A stretch of 12,469 nucleotides of DNA from Bacillota bacterium (GCA_023415375.1 JAEZKW010000375.1:1-12469); one strand, 5' to 3'; positions 5,038 through 12,188 are shown, counted from the stretch's first letter. The notes: generated by a model not told the origin, from the letters alone. Numbers and translations: made by a program.

Positions 5038-6498
5038 TTATTTCTCTAATATTATTCCCGGGCCATAGGGGACCAGAGAAACCATGATATAGGGACAAGT
5101 GCAATTATCGTTGGTCTCCTTGGCAAAACTCCATATTTTTTTACACATCTCTTTAATCACCGGCTGTATTGATTGTTCATTGATCAAATTCGTTAATTCC
5201 AGCGGATCGTTTTCCAGGTCATAAAGCTCATCATAGGCAAACCCGTTATAAACATACTTCCATTTTTTATTCCAAACGGCCCGCTGGATACCATAGAGTT
5301 CATTGCCGTTGGTCTGAGTATACATTTCCGTCCGCCAATTTTCAGCTTTTTGGTTGTATAGCAAAGGTACCAGCGAGCGTCCCCAATAATTCACTTCAGA
5401 TTTTATCCCTGTAAGCTCCATAATGGTGGGTGCAAAATCGGCCAGCGAAACCAATTCTTCATTCCGAATCCCGCCATGGATATCCGCACCGCCGATAGCC
5501 GCACAAATATTATAGGCTTCCCGGAAACAGGGCAATCCCTTGGCCCAAAGGCCGTGCGCACCAAGATAATCGCCATGATCCGTCAGGTAAATGATAATTG
5601 TATCATCGGCAATTCCTTTTTTCTTTACGGCGTCGAGTAGTTTTCCAAACAAATAATCTTCGTAGGAACAAAAAGCCAAATAACGGCGGATGGATTCAAG
5701 ATGTTCCTCTTTGGTTAAAGCGAATCTTTCTCTGGTTCGGCGATATAATTCCGGTTTATCTTTCATTTCATCAGCAAAGTTTTCCGGCAAATGAATATCA
5801 TTAAGATCATACATGTCGATAAATTCCTGGGGCGGGCAATAGGGATCGTGGGGCCCGGTGGCCCCGACGTACATAAAGAAAGGCTGGCTATCGCTATAGT
5901 TCTCGATGACTCCACAGGCTAAATCGACGCTATCCGTATCCCCAAAGGGGTTTGGGTCACTGCCGAATTGATAGTAGGTGGGATACCCCTCTTTAATGAT
6001 CCGCCCGAAATCTTTGGACTCATTGGGGCCATCGATTTTTACTTTTCCGGAGTAAACATGTTCCCAATCATTCGCCTTCGGCAAATTTTCTTTGGCCATC
6101 CGGCCATAGTTTGATATGTATTCCCGGAGCACCACATCAAATCCCCGGTCAAGCGGTCCCTCATATGCGCTTACATGCCATTTTCCTGAAAAATATGTAT
6201 TATATCCCGCCTTTTGCAATTCTTGCGGAAACATCACAATATTATCAAATACGCCTTTGGAAAGAGTATTATCGATTTCCACGTTATTCCATACCCCATG
6301 CTGAGAAGGGTATAACCCGGTAAAAAAAGTGGCTCTACTGGGGCAGCAATGGGGAGCGGGACAATAACTCTCCGTGAAATGAACGGCCTTTTTTAAAAAC
6401 CGATCAATGTTCGGAGTCTTCGCCATATGATCTGGGTTTATCGTTGCAGCGTTTTGTTGATCGGTCATAAAAACAAGGATATTAGGTCTGTTCTTCAT
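5038..6498 (-). CDS. Cys-type cytoplasmic sulfatase
   Basis: 486 residues, alkaline-phosphatase-superfamily sulfatase that hydrolyses a sulfate ester to the alcohol and sulfate. The signature C51-C-P-S-R55-ATFFTG (51-61) makes C51 the formylglycine precursor; R55 stabilises it. Other active-site positions are D13 and Q14 (FMTDQQ), K106 and H108 (SGKWH), H217 (GPHDP), D307 and H308 (LTDHGD) and K320 (LWAKG). D13, D307 and H308 should be metal ligands. There is no signal peptide, so the enzyme acts inside the cell and needs the substrate imported. The ATG at 6498 has AGGAG 9 nt upstream. The next gene encodes the matching anaerobic Cys-to-formylglycine enzyme and the preceding genes encode an ABC importer. 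The TDQQ-type N-terminus also occurs in choline-sulfatase and phosphonate-monoester-hydrolase relatives, so the substrate, and even sulfate versus phosphonate ester, is not settled by sequence alone. The context favours a sulfate ester. Confidence 0.95.
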   Translation of the reverse strand: MKNRPNILVFMTDQQNAATINPDHMAKTPNIDRFLKKAVHFTESYCPAPHCCPSRATFFTGLYPSQHGVWNNVEIDNTLSKGVFDNIVMFPQELQKAGYNTYFSGKWHVSAYEGPLDRGFDVVLREYISNYGRMAKENLPKANDWEHVYSGKVKIDGPNESKDFGRIIKEGYPTYYQFGSDPNPFGDTDSVDLACGVIENYSDSQPFFMYVGATGPHDPYCPPQEFIDMYDLNDIHLPENFADEMKDKPELYRRTRERFALTKEEHLESIRRYLAFCSYEDYLFGKLLDAVKKKGIADDTIIIYLTDHGDYLGAHGLWAKGLPCFREAYNICAAIGGADIHGGIRNEELVSLADFAPTIMELTGIKSEVNYWGRSLVPLLYNQKAENWRTEMYTQTNGNELYGIQRAVWNKKWKYVYNGFAYDELYDLENDPLELTNLINEQSIQPVIKEMCKKIWSFAKETNDNCTCPYIMVSLVPYGPGIILEK

Positions 6499-6532
6499 CC
6501 CGAAATTCTCCTGTTCAAAAAGGTATTAATTT

Positions 6533-7276
6533 TTACCACCACCGGATTAAATCGGTTACTTCATTTCTTAATTTGATAAAATCCGGTGAAGCAACGTTGC
6601 GCGGTCTTGCCAAGTCACAATTTAAAATCGTTTTCACTTTGGTCGGTTTATTGGTCAAAACCATGACCCGCTCGGCAAGGTAAACCGCTTCCTCCACATT
6701 ATGGGTTATAAAGATAACGGTGGTGCCGATTTTCTTCCAGAGCTTCACCAGTTCGTCTTCGAGCTTAAAGCGCAAATCCAAATCAAGCTGCCCATAAGGC
6801 TCGTCCATTAAAAGAAGTTCGGGGTACGTTGCAAAAGCTCTTGCAATAACGGTTCTTTGCAGCATACTAATGGATAATTGTTTGGGATAATAATTTCGAT
6901 ATTCCGTTAAGCCAACTACTTCCAACATTTCTTCGATCCGTTCTTTTTTTACTTTTTCAGGAACCTTTTTAAAATCCAGGCCGAACCGGATATTTTGTTC
7001 TACTGTCAACCAAGGCATAGCCGAGGTTTCTTGAATAATATAAGAAATATTATTCTTTCGACAATCGATCGACTCCCCGTCAAAGAGGATATCCCCGGAG
7101 GTAATATCAAAAATCTTCGTCAAACAATTGAGAAAGGTGGTTTTACCACAGCCCGTAGGACCTACAATACATAGAAATTCGCCTTCCATTACATCAAAAG
7201 AGATATCATCCAATACCAATAAATCCCCGAAAGACTTGGTAAGATTCTTCGCTTGAACTTTTATTTTCGCTCCCAT
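6533..7276 (-). CDS. ABC importer ATPase B (NitT/TauT type) with degenerate signature motif
   Basis: 247 residues, nucleotide-binding subunit of the SsuB/TauB/NrtD-like group that energises nitrate, sulfonate or sulfate-ester import. Walker A is canonical, GPTGCGKTT (39-47). The Q-loop is Q82. Walker B is LLLMDEP with catalytic E159, and the switch is THN with H192 present. The ABC signature, normally LSGGM/Q, reads LSISM (134-138, confirmed at the codon level near 6870-6880): both glycines are replaced. The D-loop is also slightly unusual (EPYGQLD). It follows ATPase A by 12 bp and precedes the sulfatase by 34 bp; GAGAGG lies 8 nt before the ATG. With ATPase A it should form a heterodimer below the two permeases. 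Its intact Walker A, Walker B and His would face ATPase A's intact signature, giving the working ATP site. Confidence 0.92.
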   Translation of the reverse strand: MGAKIKVQAKNLTKSFGDLLVLDDISFDVMEGEFLCIVGPTGCGKTTFLNCLTKIFDITSGDILFDGESIDCRKNNISYIIQETSAMPWLTVEQNIRFGLDFKKVPEKVKKERIEEMLEVVGLTEYRNYYPKQLSISMLQRTVIARAFATYPELLLMDEPYGQLDLDLRFKLEDELVKLWKKIGTTVIFITHNVEEAVYLAERVMVLTNKPTKVKTILNCDLARPRNVASPDFIKLRNEVTDLIRWW

Positions 7277-7288
7277 ATCCTTCGCCTC

Positions 7289-8065
7289 TCACCTTAATTT
7301 ATGAACAATGCTGCTAATTTCTTGTCTCAGCTCTAAAAATTGCGGATCCACGTAACTTCTCGGCCTGGGTAGGTTAATTTTATATTCGGCGCAAATCGTA
7401 GAGGGGCATTCGGTAAATACAATAATCCTGTCTGCCAAATAAATGGCCTCCTCAATGTTATTGGTTACAAAAAGGACCGTCCTTTTCTCGGTATTACTGA
7501 TCCGGACCACTTCATCCTGCATTAAATAGCGGGTCTGTGCATCGAGAGCCCCAAATGGTTCGTCCATCAGCATCACTTGTGGTTCATTGCAGTAGGCCCT
7601 GGCAATACCTACTCGCTGTTTCATGCCCCCGGATAACTTGACCGGATATGCATCTTCAAAGCCTTTCAAACCAACCAGTTCAATATAATATCTGGCTTTT
7701 TCCTGGCGCTCTTTTTTGGGAATCCCCCGGGCTTTCGGTCCGAACTCGACATTTCCCAAAACCGTAAGCCAGGGAAAAAGCAATATATTTTGATAGACGA
7801 CCCCGCGTTCAGGTCCAGGTTTGGAAACCTCAGCATCATTGACGATAACCTGTCCCTTGGTTGGAGTTTCAAGCCCTGCAATAATCTTTAACAGAGTTGT
7901 TTTACCGCATTGGCCGGGCCCAAACAAAACTACAAACTCATTTTCTTCAATTGCAAGATTAATATCCCGCAGAACCTGCACCGTACCCTTATTGGACGGG
8001 AATTCTTTGGAAACCGATTCGGTGCGCACCATGGTTCTTATCTGCCCCGCACATTCCATTTGCAT
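7289..8065 (-). CDS. ABC importer ATPase A (NitT/TauT type) lacking the switch histidine
   Basis: 258 residues, second nucleotide-binding subunit of the same importer. The signature is canonical, LSGGMKQR (144-151). The Q-loop is Q92, Walker B is VMLMDEP with E169 retained, and the D-loop is GALD. Two positions deviate: Walker A is GPGQCGKTT (49-57), with Gln52 in place of the second conserved Gly, and the switch region reads FVTNNIEEA, so the H-loop His is Asn202 (AAT AAC codons near 7462-7467). These changes lie on the face that binds the ATP capped by ATPase B's broken LSISM signature. The start is uncertain. The ATG at 8065 overlaps the permease gene by 28 bp with AGGAG 13 nt upstream; an in-frame ATG at 8032 just after the permease stop would give 247 residues. 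Either way it is translationally coupled to the permease. Confidence 0.92.
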   Translation of the reverse strand: MQMECAGQIRTMVRTESVSKEFPSNKGTVQVLRDINLAIEENEFVVLFGPGQCGKTTLLKIIAGLETPTKGQVIVNDAEVSKPGPERGVVYQNILLFPWLTVLGNVEFGPKARGIPKKERQEKARYYIELVGLKGFEDAYPVKLSGGMKQRVGIARAYCNEPQVMLMDEPFGALDAQTRYLMQDEVVRISNTEKRTVLFVTNNIEEAIYLADRIIVFTECPSTICAEYKINLPRPRSYVDPQFLELRQEISSIVHKLR

Positions 8066-8820
8066 AGGCTGGATTCAACTCCTCTCATCAACGTTACAAT
8101 GATCAAACCTACAATCCCAATCAGTAATATACCGCCATATACCTGGGTCATGTTAACCGAATCCTGTCCCATGATAATGATCCAGCCCAACCCTTCCGAT
8201 GATCGAACCAATTCGGCGGCGATCATGGTAGCCCAGGAAGCGCCTAAACCCACTTGAAGTCCGGCGAATATCTGGGGTACGGCGCTTGGCAAAACGACTT
8301 TAAAAAACAATTGATTTTCTTTTGCGCCGAGCATTCTGGCGGCTCCCAATAAATTTCTATCCACACTGCGGACTCCATCGGCGACATTGGTCATAATGAT
8401 CAGCAGGGTTCCAATAAAGATGATAAAATACTTCGATTGTTCCGCAATTCCAAACCACAGTATCGCCAGAGGGATCCAGGCGATGGAAGGAATCGGCCTG
8501 AGCATTAAATAAAACGGTTTGAGGATCGCTTCGCCGGTTTTGGTCCAGGCCATGGCAATTCCAAAAATAATTCCAAATACTGCCGCCAGAACATAACCCA
8601 CCATGACTCGTGACATGCTCCAGAGAATGTGCCCCCAAATCGAATAACTCCCAATCGGTTCGTAGGTGCCGTGGTAAAGAAATTTGAAGACATTCAGCGG
8701 ATTCGGTAAAAGAAGGCTCATGTCTTTTAAGCGGGAAGCAAAATACCAGATTATTAAAAGTGTAACCAGACTGGCGGCACCCCAAATTATTTTGGCGCGA
8801 CTTTGATTTTCCATCTTCAT
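8038..8820 (-). CDS. ABC importer permease 1 (NitT/TauT, BPD_transp type)
   Basis: 260 residues, inner-membrane subunit with an N-terminal membrane helix (about 11-28) and five further hydrophobic segments. The cytoplasmic EAA coupling loop lies at about 157-190, with NLLGAARMLGA, conserved G165 and the L177-P178 pair (VVLPSAVPQIFAG), which contacts an ATPase subunit. The RPIPSIAWIPLAILWFG stretch (108-124) is characteristic of the SsuC/TauC/NrtB group. Its ATG at 8820 overlaps the preceding permease stop as ATGA, so translation is coupled. An ATG two codons later is equally possible from the AAAGG spacing. With permease 2 it most likely forms a heterodimeric channel rather than two separate homodimers, because only one binding protein is encoded. 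Confidence 0.93.
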   Translation of the reverse strand: MKMENQSRAKIIWGAASLVTLLIIWYFASRLKDMSLLLPNPLNVFKFLYHGTYEPIGSYSIWGHILWSMSRVMVGYVLAAVFGIIFGIAMAWTKTGEAILKPFYLMLRPIPSIAWIPLAILWFGIAEQSKYFIIFIGTLLIIMTNVADGVRSVDRNLLGAARMLGAKENQLFFKVVLPSAVPQIFAGLQVGLGASWATMIAAELVRSSEGLGWIIIMGQDSVNMTQVYGGILLIGIVGLIIVTLMRGVESSLCKWNVRGR

Positions 8821-9587
8821 TTTCCTTTCACAAATTTCTTTTCCAGCATTTCTAGTCCGATTGTCAATATGGCACCGATTCCGCCGATGGTGATCATACC
8901 GACGATCACCAAATCAGGGCGTCCGAAGTTCCGCGCGACTTGAATCATATAACCAAGACCGCGTTCAGCGGCTATCAATTCTGCGGCAATAAGGCCTAAC
9001 CAGGCCATGCCGAAGGAAACCCGCAGGCCGGTGAAAATATAAGGCAGGGCGGACGGAATGGCAACTTTCCATAATATTTTAAAACTGTTCGCGCCAAATA
9101 TTTTGGCAACCCAGATATGCACTTCATTGGTTTGTTTAATGCCTGTGTATACATTGACAACGGTCCCCACAAAAACGCCTACAAAGATAATAGCGGCCTT
9201 GGCGGTTAACCCAATCCCCAACCAGACCGTAAAAATGGGGATCCAGGCGATTCCGGGAATCGTTCTTAAAAAGTCAAACACCGGTCTGATAATATAATCA
9301 ATCTTATTAAACCAGGCCATAGCGGTTCCAACCGGCAGTCCAATCAGTACTCCCACTACATAGCCGGTTAAAGCAACAATTAAACTAGCCCAGATATGCT
9401 CGAATAATGTTCCACCGTCGGGAACTGTTGAAAAAAGTTTATTAATAAAGCTTAGCACGATAGTGAATGGATTGGGCAGCATGGTTCTGGGAAAGAGGTT
9501 AAAAACCGCGGTTGCCAAGTACCAGATGAATACGAATACGCTAATGGAAAGGACTGATATTGCGCGATATTTAAGTTGGCCTTTCAC
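8817..9587 (-). CDS. ABC importer permease 2 (NitT/TauT, BPD_transp type)
   Basis: 256 residues from a GTG at 9585-9587, chosen because GGAGG (9595-9599) lies 7 nt upstream. Reading to an upstream TTG (9629) would add 14 residues but bury the ribosome binding site. It has six or so membrane segments, the RTIPGIAWIPIFTVWLG family stretch (108-124), and an EAA loop around 154-190 with conserved G165 and I177-P178 (VAIPSALPYIFTG). It is clearly homologous to permease 1 but diverged throughout, so the two are old paralogs. The gene begins 119 bp after the binding-protein stop, beyond a strong hairpin, and ends in an ATGA overlap with permease 1. The substrate is not identifiable from the permease; sulfonate, sulfate ester or nitrate-like anions are typical of the family. 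Confidence 0.93.
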   Translation of the reverse strand: MKGQLKYRAISVLSISVFVFIWYLATAVFNLFPRTMLPNPFTIVLSFINKLFSTVPDGGTLFEHIWASLIVALTGYVVGVLIGLPVGTAMAWFNKIDYIIRPVFDFLRTIPGIAWIPIFTVWLGIGLTAKAAIIFVGVFVGTVVNVYTGIKQTNEVHIWVAKIFGANSFKILWKVAIPSALPYIFTGLRVSFGMAWLGLIAAELIAAERGLGYMIQVARNFGRPDLVIVGMITIGGIGAILTIGLEMLEKKFVKGK

Positions 9588-9594
9588 GATAAAC

Positions 9595-9599
9595 CCTCC
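9595..9599 (-). promoter_or_regulatory. Ribosome binding site fixing a GTG start for permease 2
   Basis: GGAGG on the minus strand, 7 nt before the GTG at 9587. It makes that codon a far better start than the upstream TTG at 9629. Confidence 0.7.
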
Positions 9600-9660
9600 A
9601 AAAAATTTATCAAATCGCCGGGTAAACAAAGGGATCTTCTTTACAATAAACCCTAAGAAA

Positions 9661-9698
9661 CCGGGGTCTAAGTTCGCCTATCCGGAACTTAGACCCGG
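9661..9698 (-). promoter_or_regulatory. Intercistronic hairpin between binding-protein and permease genes
   Basis: On the minus strand CCGGGTCTAAGTTC (9698-9685) pairs with GAACTTAGACCCCGG (9675-9661): 14 bp with one bulged base and a 9-nt loop. It is followed only by TTTCTTAGGG, a poor T-tract. It lies 9 bp after the binding-protein stop. Structures at this place typically protect the upstream message or terminate part of the transcripts, giving more binding protein than membrane subunits. That role is inferred. Confidence 0.6.
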
Positions 9699-9706
9699 CA
9701 TTCCAT

Positions 9707-10786
9707 TTATTTTTCCGCTTTCAACTGTTTGATTGCATCCTTGACAATATCCAGTTTAATATTGGTGCCCATGGCATCCAATACTTGTTTATCCATGGTT
9801 TTGTTGTCAACCATGAATTTGACTAGGCCGGTCATCCATACTCCGGTTTTTTTCTGAAACGCATTTTTACTGTCGATATAAGTATTCCAACTGCACTCTT
9901 CCCTCACTCCGGCATCGGTAAAATCGGTTCTGCCGCTAAGTTTGTAGAACTTTTTGGTCATTTCAACTTCATATTCCGGATTACCGTTTAACTTATCGGT
10001 GGCCCTGTACCAGGCTTTCATGAAGTTGACGCAATCCTTATAATTCTGTTTATAAAACTTATCGTTTACTAAAAGCGCATCTTGTTGGCTTTTGCCTTGT
10101 TGCTTCAATCCACCGACAATTTTGTAACCTTGGTCTCTTAATTTTACCCCGGCAGCCGGAGAACCAATACAAGCCAGGTCACCATTACCGGCTACAAAGG
10201 CCGTATATACCTGTGATGTTTCCATATGCACGAATTTAACATCCTTCATTCCCAAACCAAACAGTTTAATGTAATCCAGCGCCATATAATGGCTAATGTT
10301 TCCGATGGTTCCGAGAATGGTTTTACCCTTAACAGTTCCTTTGCTTCCGATGACTTCCGGATATTTAGCAATATGTGAACCGGCTTTGACAATATCGCTA
10401 TCAGGGCGTGCCATAATCCAAGCGCCATCCATATCTAGTTCAACATCGGCAATGAGTTTGGCATTATAGGTCGGGATAGCAATCATTCCGCCGGCTCCAA
10501 TCGGCCCGATATCCCATTGTCCTGCACCAAGTGCCTCCGCCATAGGACCGCCCGAAGGAAATCCGATAACTTCCAAATCAAACCCGTACTTTTCATCTAA
10601 CTTTTCATCTTTAATGACTTGCAAAGGAACACTTAAATAATAGGGCATTGCTCCCACACGGATTTTAGTAGGTTTAGCGGCAGCGATGGTGTAATTGAAA
10701 CCTCCAGCAAAGACAGCCATAGCCATCATAAAAGTCACCAATAATACCCACTTTTTCATTCCGCTCTTTTTCACTCGACTCTCCAT
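9707..10786 (-). CDS. Periplasmic substrate-binding protein of the NitT/TauT-type importer
   Basis: 359 residues. A basic N-terminus (RVKKSGMKKW) and hydrophobic core (about 13-30) end at a probable signal-peptidase I site around A37 (YTIAAA/KPTK). There is no lipobox cysteine, so the protein is predicted to be soluble and secreted, which fits a periplasm better than a monoderm surface. The mature part starts with the family-typical strand KIRVGAMPYYLSVPLQVIKD and continues with FPSGGPMAEALGAGQWDIGPIGAGG (quoted as FPSGGPMAEALGAG, then QWDIGPIGAGG), the SsuA/TauA/NrtA-like pattern in which the substrate-binding loop follows the first strand. It captures the anion and delivers it to permeases 1 and 2. 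ATG at 10786 with AGGAGG 6 nt upstream. It is the first gene of the operon, with a promoter and palindromic operator directly upstream. Confidence 0.93.
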   Translation of the reverse strand: MESRVKKSGMKKWVLLVTFMMAMAVFAGGFNYTIAAAKPTKIRVGAMPYYLSVPLQVIKDEKLDEKYGFDLEVIGFPSGGPMAEALGAGQWDIGPIGAGGMIAIPTYNAKLIADVELDMDGAWIMARPDSDIVKAGSHIAKYPEVIGSKGTVKGKTILGTIGNISHYMALDYIKLFGLGMKDVKFVHMETSQVYTAFVAGNGDLACIGSPAAGVKLRDQGYKIVGGLKQQGKSQQDALLVNDKFYKQNYKDCVNFMKAWYRATDKLNGNPEYEVEMTKKFYKLSGRTDFTDAGVREECSWNTYIDSKNAFQKKTGVWMTGLVKFMVDNKTMDKQVLDAMGTNIKLDIVKDAIKQLKAEK

Positions 10787-10830
10787 TTTTTTCCTCCTCG
10801 ATTAATTTTATCTATACAGAAACTTCCTGT

Positions 10831-10860
10831 AAGATACATCATGATGTTGACTCGTGTCAA
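10831..10860 (-). promoter_or_regulatory. Promoter of the importer/sulfatase operon
   Basis: On the minus strand a perfect -35 TTGACA (10860-10855) is followed after 18 nt by TATCTT (10836-10831), 4 of 6 to the -10 consensus. The leader to the ATG at 10786 is about 40 nt. The -35 box lies inside the palindrome at 10845-10862, so a bound repressor would block RNA polymerase. Confidence 0.6.
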
Positions 10861-10862
10861 CA
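10845..10862. promoter_or_regulatory. Probable LacI-family operator upstream of the binding-protein gene
   Basis: TGTTGACTCGTGTCAACA has two perfect 7-bp arms around TCGT, and the centre of symmetry falls between C10853 and G10854. A palindrome with a central CG is the hallmark of LacI-family operators. The 14-bp core differs at only two positions from the site at 12064-12077. Further inverted repeats (ATGATGTT 10841-10848 with AACATCAT 10869-10876) surround it. Confidence 0.7.
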
Positions 10863-10943
10863 ACAGGAAACATCATCCCCATCTTTTTAAGCTCGTTAAC
10901 CGACAGTAGTGAATTTATTAGGTAAACCAAACCCTAACCCATA

Positions 10944-11936
10944 TTACTTTTCGGTTGATTCCCTCAAAATTAGTTGCGGCTCAATTAGGATATTCGTGGT
11001 TTTTTGGCCGTTTATTTTGTCCAGCATTACACTGAGCATGATTTCACCTAGTTGATTCACGAACATATCGATAGTTGTCAAGCTCGGTATTGAAATCCGC
11101 GAAATTTCGCTATTGTCAAATCCAGTTACCACAACATCATCAGGGACCTTCAATCCCAATTCATGAATTGCTCTTAACACACCTACGGCAGCTGTATCAT
11201 TCCCGCATAAAAAAGCCGTAGGGTGATCCTCATGGCTAAAACTTTCTTTAACGGCTTCACGGGCCATGCTGGCGTTGGTAATGTTATAAATAATCTGAAT
11301 ATGCTTTGAATCCAAATGATTGCCTTTCGTTTCATCGAGAAACGCATGGGTTCTTTGATCGATATGTTTATATTTCGCTGCCGGACAGTTGGATATGTAG
11401 GCGATTTTAGTATGTCCCTTGGCAATAATATATTTTACCAATTTTCTCATTGCGGTATAGACGTCAATCTTTATTTCCGAAATACTTTCGTCTAAATTGT
11501 TCCATTCCATATTGGTCAAGGTCACGGTTGGTATATTCATACTGGCGATTCGGTTGATTTGTTCCGGAGCGATCTTATTGGTTACAATGAACACCCCGTT
11601 CACCTGATAACTGCATATTTTTTCGATATAGTCGAAGTCATCAATTACATTGCAGAAGAGCATTGTATAGCCCTTTTGATATGCCAATTTGGTTGTCCGG
11701 TATACCAGTTCTGAATGAAACGAATTACGAATTTCGTTGCAAACCATCACCAACTGGTTGGATGTTTTAATCCGGAGACTTTTGGCGATCAGATTCGGGC
11801 GGTAATTGAGCGTCTCAATCGCTTTGGCGATCTTTTCCTCTTTTTCTTTGCTGACATACCCGCTTTTATTGACAAAATACGAAACCGAAGCGGGAGAAAC
11901 ACCGGCTAAATTTGCAACGTCTTTCCTTGTAACCAT
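10944..11936 (-). CDS. LacI-family transcriptional regulator, probable repressor of the locus
   Basis: 330 residues. The N-terminal DNA-binding domain is complete: helix-turn-helix VTRKDVANLAGVSPASVSYF (2-21), then YRPNLIAKSLR (45-55) as the hinge helix, with L54 at the position of the minor-groove-inserting leucine. The specificity residues of the recognition helix are P15, A16 and S17. The rest is a periplasmic-binding-protein-like effector domain with typical segments (GVFIVTNK, FLCGNDTAAVGVLRAIHELGLKVPDDV in two parts: FLCGNDTAAVG, then HELGLKVPDD, and VVTGFDN). The ATG at 11936 has GAGG 7 nt upstream; the TTG one codon earlier is less likely. It lies directly upstream of the operon on the same strand, and matching palindromes overlap both its own promoter and the operon promoter. 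The inducer is unknown. Since LacI proteins usually sense sugars or other organic ligands, the imported ester or its desulfated product is a fair guess. Confidence 0.93.
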   Translation of the reverse strand: MVTRKDVANLAGVSPASVSYFVNKSGYVSKEKEEKIAKAIETLNYRPNLIAKSLRIKTSNQLVMVCNEIRNSFHSELVYRTTKLAYQKGYTMLFCNVIDDFDYIEKICSYQVNGVFIVTNKIAPEQINRIASMNIPTVTLTNMEWNNLDESISEIKIDVYTAMRKLVKYIIAKGHTKIAYISNCPAAKYKHIDQRTHAFLDETKGNHLDSKHIQIIYNITNASMAREAVKESFSHEDHPTAFLCGNDTAAVGVLRAIHELGLKVPDDVVVTGFDNSEISRISIPSLTTIDMFVNQLGEIMLSVMLDKINGQKTTNILIEPQLILRESTEK

Positions 11937-12048
11937 CAAAAAACCTCAACTATCGAATTTTTCATATCCGATCAACCACAGATAAGAAATGGATCGGTTA
12001 ACAAACAGCAACTTAAAAGGTAATATTTATTAAATATTTGATAACTAC

Positions 12049-12077
12049 ATTTTAACAAGGATATTTACACGTGTCAA
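12049..12077 (-). promoter_or_regulatory. Promoter of the LacI-type regulator gene
   Basis: On the minus strand TTGACA (12077-12072), a 17-nt spacer and TAAAAT (12054-12049) give 11 of 12 consensus positions for a housekeeping sigma factor. The leader to the ATG at 11936 is roughly 105 nt. The -35 box lies in the palindrome at 12064-12077, which implies autorepression. Confidence 0.75.
12064..12077. promoter_or_regulatory. Second probable LacI-family operator, upstream of the regulator gene
   Basis: TTTACACGTGTCAA contains the palindromic core ACACGTGT with C12070-G12071 at the centre. It matches the core of the site at 10847-10860 at 12 of 14 positions. Being in front of the regulator's own gene, it fits autoregulation. 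Confidence 0.65.
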
Positions 12078-12188
12078 TATGATAAAAAATAATTGAACTA
12101 GGGGATTTTTTTCGCTATGCACTTAAGACAAATAAGACGAGATTGGATTTCCCAAAAACGACGGTGCTCCCGCCCAGGATGAATTTTA

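Noticed and set aside
4823..5104. Minus-strand 93-residue frame bridging the sulfatase and anSME genes
   Set aside because: Out-of-frame shadow of two overlapping reading frames whose products are clearly identified.
9588..9629. TTG start for permease 2
   Set aside because: It would bury a strong GGAGG that is well placed for the GTG at 9587, and the added residues are not typical of the family.
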